From an uncultured bacterium (GTDB taxonomy: Bacteria > Patescibacteriota > Minisyncoccia > Phycocordibacterales > PALSA-1337), in assembly GCA_903876465.1 (NCBI GenBank), contig CAIRAF010000085.1, positions 1 through 24,072 on the forward strand: a DNA stretch of 24,072 nt. The letters are read 5' to 3'. Under the pieces are notes generated by a model that did not search any database, was not told where the DNA came from, and saw only the letters and a list, made by a program, of their open reading frames with translations. Each line of letters opens with the position of its first letter. The stretch's first letter is position 1. Positions 1 through 6,833 of this stretch are shown one piece after another. The translations under genes were made by a program, and so were the position numbers.

Positions 1-482
1 ATATCTTCTTCGGCTTGTTTCTCAACAAGCTTGATAATTTCTGCCTTTGCATCCTCTTGTGAAAGTTTTGCGGCTTTTTCGAGTGCAACAATGCGATCAG
101 TCTGAATTTTTTCAGCCTGTTCACGAATAGCTTTTATCTCTGAAACACGTGTTTTGACCAAATCTACTTCTTTATCAAGATCAGTTTGGCGTTTGTCGAG
201 CATTTCCTCCTTTTTGATGAGGCGTGATTCTGTTTGACTAGCTTTTTCTTCTTTTTCTTTTATTTCCTTTTTACCTTCTTCTATTACTTGCTGGGCCTTT
301 GTTTCGGCTTCAACAGTAATCTTTTTTGCCTCCTCTTTTGCAGAGAGAAGCATCTCCTTTATCTCGAGTTCCATAGAACCCTTTTTACCAAGAGAGATGA
401 TGAGACGGAGGTAATATCCTACGGCTACACCTATGACTCCGGCGACTGCCAGGAAGACGGCGATTAGTTTTAATGAATACAT
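1..482 (-). CDS. rny: Ribonuclease Y, N-terminal part (cut by window start)
   Basis: RNase Y is a membrane-anchored endoribonuclease that starts mRNA decay. Only the first 160 codons are present. Reading the minus strand from ATG at 482 gives MYSLKLIAVFLAVAGVIGVA, one N-terminal membrane segment (about residues 4-24). A long Lys/Glu-rich coiled coil follows (about 45-160), with phrases such as KEEAKKITVEAETKAQQ and LEKAAKLSQEDAKAEI. This is the usual N-terminal layout of the family. The KH and HD domains, which hold the active site, would lie beyond base 1. The gene is divergent from clpP across 234 bp. A hairpin sits directly before the start codon (485-499) and no Shine-Dalgarno is visible. 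Identification rests on the membrane segment plus coiled-coil pattern, so it is good but not certain. Confidence 0.85.
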   Translation of the reverse strand, partial: MYSLKLIAVFLAVAGVIGVAVGYYLRLIISLGKKGSMELEIKEMLLSAKEEAKKITVEAETKAQQVIEEGKKEIKEKEEKASQTESRLIKKEEMLDKRQTDLDKEVDLVKTRVSEIKAIREQAEKIQTDRIVALEKAAKLSQEDAKAEIIKLVEKQAEED

Positions 483-484
483 AT

Positions 485-505
485 GCGGATGTGATCCGCT
501 CGGAT
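485..505 (-). promoter_or_regulatory. Overlapping hairpins just before the rny start codon
   Basis: On the minus strand ATCCGC (499-494) and GCGGAT (490-485) can pair over a 3-nt loop, or ATCC and GGAT within 505-494 can pair over a 4-nt loop. They share bases, so only one can form at a time. The 6-bp stem ends 2 nt before the rny ATG, where it could affect ribosome access. The structure is seen; any role is inferred. Confidence 0.35.
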
Positions 506-548
506 AGAACTACGGTGATATAAGGGTTTTATGAGTCTTTTTTTGCCA

Positions 549-576
549 AAGTGTCATAAATAGTAATGAAGTGTCA
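549..576. repeat. Direct repeat AAGTGTCA, 20-bp period
   Basis: Two exact copies of AAGTGTCA (549-556 and 569-576) begin 20 bp apart, about two helix turns, in the divergent rny/clpP region. The arrangement fits a paired protein-binding site, but no regulator is known. The rest of 483-716 holds only the rny leader hairpins and the clpP promoter. Confidence 0.4.
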
Positions 577-660
577 CGGGGTTCTCTCAAAGCGTATCAA
601 AATTAAATTAAGTAACATTTGTATCATATAATATATAGTGTCGGTTTGTCTAGTTGTGTT

Positions 661-688
661 TTGACTGAAGGCGTTTTTCGTGTATAGT
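661..688 (+). promoter_or_regulatory. clpP promoter (-35/-10)
   Basis: TTGACT (661-666), a 16-bp spacer and TATAGT (683-688) lie 28 nt before the clpP ATG. It is one of the better two-box promoters in the window. The short leader is AT-rich and shows no Shine-Dalgarno. Confidence 0.6.
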
Positions 689-716
689 AACAAGACCTTA
701 ATTTATATAAAAACTT

Positions 717-1304
717 ATGAATATCCTTATCCCAACAGTTATCGAAAAATCATCAAATGGCGAGCGTGCCTATGATATTTACTCACGTTTGCTCAAAGAA
801 GGCATTATTTTCCTTGGCGGACCAATAGATGACACGGTTGCCAATATCGTTATTGCCCAATTACTCTTTTTGCAGTCAGAAGACCCAAAGAAGGATATTT
901 ATCTCTATATCAATTCACCAGGTGGTTCAGTGACTGCAACTTTGGCCATGATAGATACGATGAATCACATAAAGAACGATGTTGCTACTGTTTGTGTTGG
1001 TTTAGCTGCTTCTGGCGGCGCTTGGGTATTGTCTGCTGGTAAAAAAGGTAAGAGATTTGCACTTCCAAATTCAGAAATTATGATTCACCAGCCATTAGGT
1101 GGTGCTGAGGGACAAGTCACTGATATTGAGATTCGTGCACGTTTGCTCGTAAAGACTCGCGAAAATTTGGCAAAAATAATGTCAAAGAATACAGGTCAAC
1201 CTATTGCTAAAGTCATGAAAGATATTGATCGCGATTTCTTTATGGATGCTGAAGAAGCCAAGAAATACGGAATTATTGATGAGATTATGAGTGGAAAGAA
1301 ATAG
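717..1304 (+). CDS. clpP: ATP-dependent Clp protease proteolytic subunit ClpP
   Basis: ClpP forms the barrel-shaped serine protease that degrades proteins fed in by AAA+ unfoldases such as ClpX or ClpC. At 195 aa it has normal family length. The catalytic triad is complete: Ser99 in GLAASGGAW, His124 in IMIHQPLGG and Asp173 in DRDFFMDAEEA. The spacings (25 and 49 residues) equal those of E. coli ClpP Ser111/His136/Asp185. YINSPGGSV (64-72) is the conserved oxyanion-side loop. There is no long propeptide. The nucleophile motif is ASGGA where ASMGA is more common, a conservative change. A two-box promoter precedes the gene, and rsmE follows 34 bp downstream. No Clp ATPase gene lies nearby. Confidence 0.96.
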   Translation: MNILIPTVIEKSSNGERAYDIYSRLLKEGIIFLGGPIDDTVANIVIAQLLFLQSEDPKKDIYLYINSPGGSVTATLAMIDTMNHIKNDVATVCVGLAASGGAWVLSAGKKGKRFALPNSEIMIHQPLGGAEGQVTDIEIRARLLVKTRENLAKIMSKNTGQPIAKVMKDIDRDFFMDAEEAKKYGIIDEIMSGKK

Positions 1305-1338
1305 GGTAAATAACCAATAATCAAGATACAATAACCAA

Positions 1339-2064
1339 GTGAGATTACACAGGTTTTACATATCAGAAATAATTGGCACTAAAACTGAAATAATTCTCAG
1401 TGATTCTAATGTTGTACATCAGATTCGTAAAGTCTTTAGATTGAAGAAAGGTGATTTACTTATAATTTTTGATGGATCTGGCTCAGATTACACATGTGGA
1501 ATCGAAGATTTTCGTGATGAAAATATAGTTTTGGGTGTGAGAGAAGCTAGTAAGAGTCGTTTTGTGCCTGAAAGAGAAGTATATCTCTATGCGGCGCTTG
1601 TTAAGAAAGATACGTTTGAATGGATTGTCGAAAAAGCCACTGAACTTGGTGTGACAAAGATTATTCCGATAATTGCTGAACGTACAGAAAAGAAAGCGGT
1701 TAATGAAGATCGATTAAAAAAGATTGTGATTGAAGCCAGTGAGCAGAGTGGGCGCGGAACTGTGCCAGAAATCGAACCAATTATTGGTTTAAAGGAGGCA
1801 CTGATTGAATTAAAAGAGAAAAATGAAGATGAAAGTATAAAGTCTATTGTTTTTCATACTGATGCTGAACTTTTATATAAGTCAGATCTGGGTAACGATG
1901 TTGAACCGTTAGCTGTTTTCATCGGTCCAGAAGGTGGTTGGTCAGCAGTTGAGGTTGATTTATTCAGAAATAATGATATTTCCATCAGATCTATTGGTAC
2001 ACAAGTCTTGAGAGCTGAGACCGCAGTTGTTGCCACTCTCTCACTAGTGATGTTTGGTAAATAA
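1339..2064 (+). CDS. rsmE: 16S rRNA (uracil(1498)-N3)-methyltransferase RsmE
   Basis: RsmE methylates N3 of U1498 in 16S rRNA using S-adenosylmethionine. The 241-aa protein starts with GTG giving MRLHRFYI, the usual family N-terminus, which supports this start. An N-terminal PUA-like part (about 1-75) is followed by the SPOUT methyltransferase fold. Family motifs are KATELGV (99-105), EASEQSGRG (132-140), the SAM-binding knot loop FIGPEGGWS (194-202) and LRAETAVVA (224-232). It lies 34 bp after clpP and may be cotranscribed with it. No Shine-Dalgarno is visible before the GTG. Confidence 0.93.
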   Translation: MRLHRFYISEIIGTKTEIILSDSNVVHQIRKVFRLKKGDLLIIFDGSGSDYTCGIEDFRDENIVLGVREASKSRFVPEREVYLYAALVKKDTFEWIVEKATELGVTKIIPIIAERTEKKAVNEDRLKKIVIEASEQSGRGTVPEIEPIIGLKEALIELKEKNEDESIKSIVFHTDAELLYKSDLGNDVEPLAVFIGPEGGWSAVEVDLFRNNDISIRSIGTQVLRAETAVVATLSLVMFGK

Positions 2065-2080
2065 AAGTTCGAATAAAAAC

Positions 2081-2109
2081 TTGTACAACTCTGTATTTGT
2101 TGAGATAAT
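2081..2109 (+). promoter_or_regulatory. Promoter of the secreted-protein gene
   Basis: TTGTAC (2081-2086), a 17-bp spacer and GATAAT (2104-2109) are present, with TGA just before the -10 (extended -10 form). A small hairpin, ATCAAC/GTTGAT (2112-2132), lies in the leader before the ATG at 2145. Confidence 0.5.
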
Positions 2110-2144
2110 GTATCAACGAAGACATTGTTGATTTGCCATAAAAA

Positions 2145-2945
2145 ATGAAAAAATTAATTATTACAATTGCATCTGTTTTATTGCCATTATCTGCCCACGC
2201 CGGGTTTACTCTTAATCAACCAGGAGTAAATAGTAATGGTACAGCTAATGCCAGTAGTATTTCTTGTACTTTTGCATCTAATCCTGCACCAGGAGATTTA
2301 GTTGTAGTATCTTCAATATGGTGGGACGGACTTGCTGACGCTGGGACTTTGAATTCGGTAACCGATGGAAATAGTAATGCATACACAGTATCGAATGCTG
2401 TAGATTTAGATTGGGAAGCAGCTGCAGGAACGACTCGTATAGCATATTTACTTAGTGCTCCGGCAAATGCGAATAAAACTATTACTTTTAACTATGCAAC
2501 AACTAACGGCGCAGGAAATTTATTGGTAATATTTTGTGATGATTTTAAGATTACGGGTGGAACTGCTGCATTAGATAGTATAGCGACTAGTTCAGGTAGT
2601 AGTGGGGCATCTGTTGTTTCTCCAACAATAGGTGTTTCATACCCAAATGATCTTATCTACGGTATGGCTGCTACATCATACGCTGTAACCTCTTTATCCG
2701 GAGGTTGGTCATATGGAGGAGGTGGGACTGATCCAGCATATGGCAATGCTGCAGAATATCAACTTTCAGCTTCATCAAACACTGCTCTAGCAATGACAAC
2801 GGGTAGCTCACCATTATATTATGATTCTTCGGCCATTTCTTTTAGATTTGTACCGACACCAGTGAATACTACAGGACAAATTAATTTGTTTTTAGGAAAC
2901 ATTTTCAAAATCATGAAAGGCTCTATTTTCATGATAAAACATTAG
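2145..2945 (+). CDS. Secreted beta-rich surface protein, function unknown
   Basis: I cannot assign a function. The 266-aa product begins with a clear Sec signal peptide, MKKLIITIASVLLPLSAHA, with likely cleavage after residue 19 (AHA/G). The mature part is rich in Ser, Thr, Ala and Gly with alternating hydrophobics, and has phrases such as NPAPGDLVVVSSIWWDG and VTDGNSNAYTVSNA. These recall beta-sandwich domains of bacterial surface proteins, but this is only a resemblance. The tail after PTPVNTTG (about 237-266) is different: hydrophobic and basic, ending GNIFKIMKGSIFMIKH, and could be an anchor or a sorting strand. The gene has its own promoter and converges on tig with 13 bp between stop codons. 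Confidence 0.7.
   Translation: MKKLIITIASVLLPLSAHAGFTLNQPGVNSNGTANASSISCTFASNPAPGDLVVVSSIWWDGLADAGTLNSVTDGNSNAYTVSNAVDLDWEAAAGTTRIAYLLSAPANANKTITFNYATTNGAGNLLVIFCDDFKITGGTAALDSIATSSGSSGASVVSPTIGVSYPNDLIYGMAATSYAVTSLSGGWSYGGGGTDPAYGNAAEYQLSASSNTALAMTTGSSPLYYDSSAISFRFVPTPVNTTGQINLFLGNIFKIMKGSIFMIKH
2910..2935. terminator. Inverted repeat in the 3' end of the secreted-protein gene, possible tig terminator
   Basis: ATCATGAAA (2910-2918) and TTTCATGAT (2927-2935) form a perfect 9-bp stem with an 8-nt loop. On the minus strand it is followed directly by TTTTG, so it may end the tig transcript. On the plus strand a T-rich run begins about 20 nt later. It encodes the last residues of the convergent protein. 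Confidence 0.4.
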
Positions 2946-2958
2946 CCTATATTATTTT

Positions 2959-4053
2959 TTATTTTCCTTGTTCCAACCATTGAAAGATTTTTTCGTTTGT
3001 TAGAATAGTTTGTGCATAGACAGTTGCACGTTCACGATCTGCATCAGCGTAGTGCTCAACTATGTGAGCCACCTCAGCCTCTACTTCAGCAGGGGAAGCA
3101 TGAATGTTTTCTTTTTCAGCAATCATATTCAACATAAGTTGTAGCTTGGCTTTCTTTTCGGCAAGAGGCTTCCATTCAAGACGAATTTCTTCTTGAGTTT
3201 TCTTTGAATGCTTCAAATAATCTTCAAGTTTGATACCCATACGTTCCATATCTGCTTCAAATTGTGCCTGTGTACGATTGAGTTCACTTTCTATCATAAT
3301 ATCTGGCAACTCAACTTTCACTGCTTCAGCGATAGCGTCAGCAATGCGAATTCGAGTCTTTTCACGAGCTTCATCGGCCTTCTGTTCACCAATCATCGTT
3401 GAAAGCTTATTTTTGAAATCAGGAATGTCAGCGAAATCACCGAGTGAGCGTACAAAATCATCAGTAAATTCAGGCATTGATGCTTCGATTGCTTTGTCGT
3501 GGTCCTCTTTACTCATCTTTTCATGATCATGTCCTTCGTGAGATGCTTTTGATTTACGAATACCTAAGATAGCATCCTCAATATCCTTATCAGTTACTTT
3601 TGATTCGTCTTTAGGAGCTTTCTCAACTTCATCTTTGGCAATTTTTTTATAATCAGGGAGTTTTACCTCTGGCACAATTGCAGTAATAATTTTGAATTCT
3701 AGTGGATTTCCCGAAGCCAATTTAGTTATTTGGATTTCAGGTTTACCAATAGCATCAATTTTATTATCTATGACAATATCCATGTATGATTTTGAAAGAG
3801 ATATTTCAGCCATCTCTTCTAAAATAGCTTTTTCACCAACCTTTCCTATGAGAACATTTTCCGGAACCATTCCTTTGCGAAAACCGTCAATAGTAACAGA
3901 ATTATTTATATATTTAATAGCTTCAGCTCGTGTTGTCTCCCAGATTGATACAGGAATAGAGCCAGTAATCTCAACGCGGGACTTTTCTACCGGCTTTATA
4001 GTTACTGTATCGTAAGTTTTTGTGTTTTTGATTTGATCTTTTACTGTAGTCAT
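2959..4053 (-). CDS. tig: Trigger factor-like ribosome-associated chaperone lacking the PPIase domain
   Basis: Trigger factor binds nascent chains at the ribosome exit tunnel. The ribosome-binding signature is present as GFRKGMVP (57-64), within an N-domain of about 18-135. The family usually has an FKBP-type prolyl isomerase domain after this point and about 430 aa in total. Here, after VTDKDIEDAILGIRKSKA (153-170), the protein goes through a His-rich acidic linker (His172, 175, 177 and 185) into the helical C-terminal chaperone arms (about 195-364). At 364 aa the PPIase domain is therefore missing. It is the last gene of a likely three-gene run, starting 9 bp after the 71-aa membrane protein. 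The family call is firm; isomerase activity is not expected. Confidence 0.88.
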   Translation of the reverse strand: MTTVKDQIKNTKTYDTVTIKPVEKSRVEITGSIPVSIWETTRAEAIKYINNSVTIDGFRKGMVPENVLIGKVGEKAILEEMAEISLSKSYMDIVIDNKIDAIGKPEIQITKLASGNPLEFKIITAIVPEVKLPDYKKIAKDEVEKAPKDESKVTDKDIEDAILGIRKSKASHEGHDHEKMSKEDHDKAIEASMPEFTDDFVRSLGDFADIPDFKNKLSTMIGEQKADEAREKTRIRIADAIAEAVKVELPDIMIESELNRTQAQFEADMERMGIKLEDYLKHSKKTQEEIRLEWKPLAEKKAKLQLMLNMIAEKENIHASPAEVEAEVAHIVEHYADADRERATVYAQTILTNEKIFQWLEQGK

Positions 4054-4062
4054 ATATTTGTT

Positions 4063-4278
4063 TTACTTAATAGCATTATTCAAATCAGTTTTCAGTGACT
4101 GAACATCATCTTTGCTAGAAGTCTGAATTATAATAGTTGATGAAGCTGTATCAGAATTTATCAGTGCCTCGCGATTGATATGGGAGGCAAATACATAAAG
4201 GGCAATTGCCATCAAGACAATTATCACTATGAGGGTTCCTATTATAGGACCAACATTTTTAGTCTCTTTTTTTGACAT
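4063..4278 (-). CDS. Small single-pass membrane protein, unknown
   Basis: This 71-aa protein is not recognised. A short basic N-terminus (MSKKETKNVG) leads into one hydrophobic segment, PIIGTLIVIIVLMAIALYVF (about 11-30), which predicts a single-pass protein with a polar 40-residue C-terminal tail outside. The tail is rich in Ser, Thr and Asp (TASSTIIIQTSSKDDVQSL). It sits 1 bp after the upstream 146-aa gene and 9 bp before tig on the same strand, so all three are probably cotranscribed. The tight spacing supports it as a real gene despite its size. Confidence 0.65.
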   Translation of the reverse strand: MSKKETKNVGPIIGTLIVIIVLMAIALYVFASHINREALINSDTASSTIIIQTSSKDDVQSLKTDLNNAIK

Positions 4279-4279
4279 A

Positions 4280-4720
4280 TTAATCTGAAGACGTTGATGT
4301 CGCTGTTGAAGATGCTGTAGCAGTTTCTATGGCTTTTAGAACTGCATTAAGAGATTCCCATGATTGTCCAAGAGCGAAGAATGCTTGTTGATTTTCTCTA
4401 TATCCTGGTCGAGGATTTGAACCACTTGTTGTTGATGTTGCAGTTGCAACCAATTTTTCAGAATACATCAATGATTGATCTGCAATACCAAGTAGCTGAA
4501 TGGCTTGAGTCATATCTGTGCCTGAAGCGACTTCTTTATCAATACGAGTACTCATACGATTCCTAATATCTTCTAGTTTGAAGAGCCTGTCTTCAAGAGG
4601 TTGAAGAAATACATTATTCCGTGAATCGGGTACAAGTGTTTTTTCATGACGAACTTGATATCCTTGTAAGATATTTTGCCCGATTTGGAATATGTCAGGA
4701 ATAGGAATGTTGAAGAACAT
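4280..4720 (-). CDS. Hypothetical protein, first gene of the tig operon
   Basis: No family was recognised for this 146-aa protein. It begins MFFNIPIPDIFQIGQNILQG, an amphipathic stretch without a classical signal peptide. A mostly helical middle (about 40-125) contains FLQPLEDRLFKLEDIRNRMS and QAFFALGQSWESLNAVLKAI. The tail is low-complexity Ala/Ser/Thr (ATASSTATSTSSD). The start is supported by a -10 box (TATAAT) ending 7 nt before the ATG, matching the leaderless pattern elsewhere in the window. It leads a run with the 71-aa membrane protein and tig; a shared role in secretion or membrane protein handling is only a guess. Confidence 0.65.
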   Translation of the reverse strand: MFFNIPIPDIFQIGQNILQGYQVRHEKTLVPDSRNNVFLQPLEDRLFKLEDIRNRMSTRIDKEVASGTDMTQAIQLLGIADQSLMYSEKLVATATSTTSGSNPRPGYRENQQAFFALGQSWESLNAVLKAIETATASSTATSTSSD

Positions 4721-4727
4721 GGGTATT

Positions 4728-4741
4728 ATTATAGCGTCAAG
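4728..4741 (-). promoter_or_regulatory. -10 box with upstream CTTGACGC, leaderless start of the 146-aa gene
   Basis: On the minus strand CTTGACGC runs straight into TATAAT (4733-4728), which ends 7 nt before the ATG. The tpiA start has the same CTTGACGCTATA 12-mer at the same distance. No -35 box is seen at the normal 17-bp spacing. Confidence 0.55.
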
Positions 4742-4759
4742 TGAGGATATATACTATTT

Positions 4760-6754
4760 TTATTTCCACATAGTCATAACAAAGCCGACGATGAGGAGAG
4801 CAACAATGTTCAAAATCTTGATCATTGGGTTGATAGCTGGACCTGCAGTGTCCTTATATGGATCACCAACTGTGTCACCAGTAACAGCGGCTTTGTGAGC
4901 ATCTGAACCTTTGCCGCCGTGATTACCCATTTCAATAAATTTCTTTGCATTGTCCCAAGCTCCACCACCTGATGTCATAGATATAGCGACGAAGAGACCG
5001 GTGATGATAGAACCGACGAGGAGACCACCCAATGCGACTGGACCCAAGACAAATCCGACGAGGATAGGAGCAAGAACTGGGATGAGAGCTGGAGCAATCA
5101 TCTCTTTTATAGCGGCACCAGTAACGATGTCTACACAACGCGCGTAGTCAGGCTTTGCTGTTCCTTTCATAATACCTGGAATTTCCTTGAACTGACGACG
5201 AACTTCTTCGACAACTTTTCCAGCAGCTTTTCCAACAGCTTCCATAGAGAGGGCTGCAAAATAATAAGGAAGAAGACCACCGATGAAGAGACCAACGATA
5301 ACTTTTGGATCACTAAGATTGAAAGTAAGACCGTGTGTAGCTTCTGTATATGAAGCAAAGAGTACGAGAGCGGCTAGACCAGCTGAACCAATAGCATAAC
5401 CCTTTGTAACAGCCTTGGTTGTATTTCCAACAGCATCAAGAGGATCAGTAACATCACGAACTTCCTTTGGAAGCTCTGACATTTCAGCAATACCACCAGC
5501 GTTATCTGTGATAGGACCAAAGGCGTCGATAGCGACAACGATACCAGCCATAGAAAGCATACTCATAGCAGCGACAGCGATACCGTAGAGACCTGCCAAA
5601 TGATATGAAGTAAGGATACCAATAACGATGGCGATCAAAGGCCAAGCAGTTGCTTTCATTGAGATAGCAAGACCTTGGATGATGTTTGTACCGTGACCAG
5701 AAACTGACGCAAGAGCAATAGACTGAACTGGTTTATATTGTGTTCCAGTGAAATATTCAGTGATGTAAACAAGAGCTGCAGTGACTAGTAGACCGACAAT
5801 ACTTGCACCGAAGAGATGCATTGTACTGTACATACCATTGCCAGACATGATTGCTTTTGTAATTGGGTAAAATGCGATACCAGCAAGAACTGCGGCTACT
5901 GCCATACCTTTATACATAGCACCCATGATGTTTTGAGACTTACCCATTTTGACGAACCAAGTACCGATGATAGAAGTGATGATAGCGATACCACCAAGAG
6001 CGAGAGGGTAAATGAGAGCACCAGAAAAACCTTTGAAAATAGTTGCACCGAGAAGCATGGTGGCAATAGTTGTAACTGCATATGTTTCAAAGAGGTCAGC
6101 AGCCATACCAGCACAGTCACCAACGTTATCTCCGACGTTATCAGCAATAACACCTGGGTTACGTGGATCATCTTCTGGAATACCAGCTTCAACTTTACCA
6201 ACAAGGTCAGTACCGACGTCAGCAGCTTTGGTAAATATACCACCACCTAGACGAGCAAAGACTGAAATCAAACTTGCACCAAAGGCGAGGCCGATGAGTG
6301 AGTCGACATTGCCAGTAATAGAATAGAATCCAGTAACACCTAGAAGTGCCAAACCAACGACTAGAAGACCAGTGATAGCTCCACCTTGGAAGGCGAGAGC
6401 GAGTGCTGGAGCAAGTCCGAGACGAGCCGCTTCAGCAGTACGAACATTGGCACGAACTGAAACGTTCATTCCGACGTAGCCAGCGATAGCTGAAAGGACG
6501 GCACCAATCACGAAGCCGATAGCAATCTTGAAGCCAAGACTAAGCCAGAGGACAACGAAAAGAATAACGGCAATAACACCGATAGTTCTGTATTGGCGGT
6601 TTAGGTAAGCTTTTGCGCCGGCTTGTATAGCACCAGCGATTTCCTGCATGCGAGCATTACCAGCAGGTTTCTTCAAGATTGAAGAAATGAGGAATGCGCC
6701 ATATGCGAGAGCGATGACCGAACTGATAAGGGCGAAGATAATGTAAGAATTCAT
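4760..6754 (-). CDS. hppA: Membrane-bound ion-translocating pyrophosphatase, K+-independent type
   Basis: The enzyme hydrolyses pyrophosphate and uses the energy to pump H+ (or Na+) across the membrane. The 664-aa product is strongly hydrophobic with about 15-16 membrane segments. Signature motifs are EDDPRNPGVIADNVGDNVGD (about 194-213) with CAGMAADLFE after it, DAFGPITDNAGGIAEMSELP (410-429), and near the C-terminus GGGAWDNAKKFIE and GDTVGDPYKDTAGPAINP. These carry the Asp/Lys residues that bind Mg-PPi. At 443-448 the sequence is GNTTKA. Lys at this place (instead of Ala in GNTTAA) is the known marker of K+-independent enzymes, which are mainly H+ pumps. The gene has its own promoter overlapping the nusA stop. 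Confidence 0.96.
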   Translation of the reverse strand: MNSYIIFALISSVIALAYGAFLISSILKKPAGNARMQEIAGAIQAGAKAYLNRQYRTIGVIAVILFVVLWLSLGFKIAIGFVIGAVLSAIAGYVGMNVSVRANVRTAEAARLGLAPALALAFQGGAITGLLVVGLALLGVTGFYSITGNVDSLIGLAFGASLISVFARLGGGIFTKAADVGTDLVGKVEAGIPEDDPRNPGVIADNVGDNVGDCAGMAADLFETYAVTTIATMLLGATIFKGFSGALIYPLALGGIAIITSIIGTWFVKMGKSQNIMGAMYKGMAVAAVLAGIAFYPITKAIMSGNGMYSTMHLFGASIVGLLVTAALVYITEYFTGTQYKPVQSIALASVSGHGTNIIQGLAISMKATAWPLIAIVIGILTSYHLAGLYGIAVAAMSMLSMAGIVVAIDAFGPITDNAGGIAEMSELPKEVRDVTDPLDAVGNTTKAVTKGYAIGSAGLAALVLFASYTEATHGLTFNLSDPKVIVGLFIGGLLPYYFAALSMEAVGKAAGKVVEEVRRQFKEIPGIMKGTAKPDYARCVDIVTGAAIKEMIAPALIPVLAPILVGFVLGPVALGGLLVGSIITGLFVAISMTSGGGAWDNAKKFIEMGNHGGKGSDAHKAAVTGDTVGDPYKDTAGPAINPMIKILNIVALLIVGFVMTMWK

Positions 6755-6804
6755 AAATTTGTTACTAAATGCTTTTAATAATTAATAAATAAGGATTAAG
6801 CGAG

Positions 6805-6833
6805 AATATAACAGAATTATCGTTATTTTTCAA
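6805..6833 (-). promoter_or_regulatory. hppA promoter
   Basis: On the minus strand TTGAAA (6833-6828), a 17-bp spacer and TATATT (6810-6805) are present, with TGT just before the -10 (extended form). The -35 lies in the last codons of nusA, so hppA can be transcribed independently. The leader to the ATG at 6754 is about 45 nt and lacks a clear Shine-Dalgarno. Confidence 0.6.

Noticed and set aside
5816..6250. Long open frame on the plus strand opposite hppA (144 aa)
   Set aside because: It is antisense to a strongly conserved membrane pyrophosphatase, has no RBS or promoter, and its composition is that of the shadow of a hydrophobic protein.
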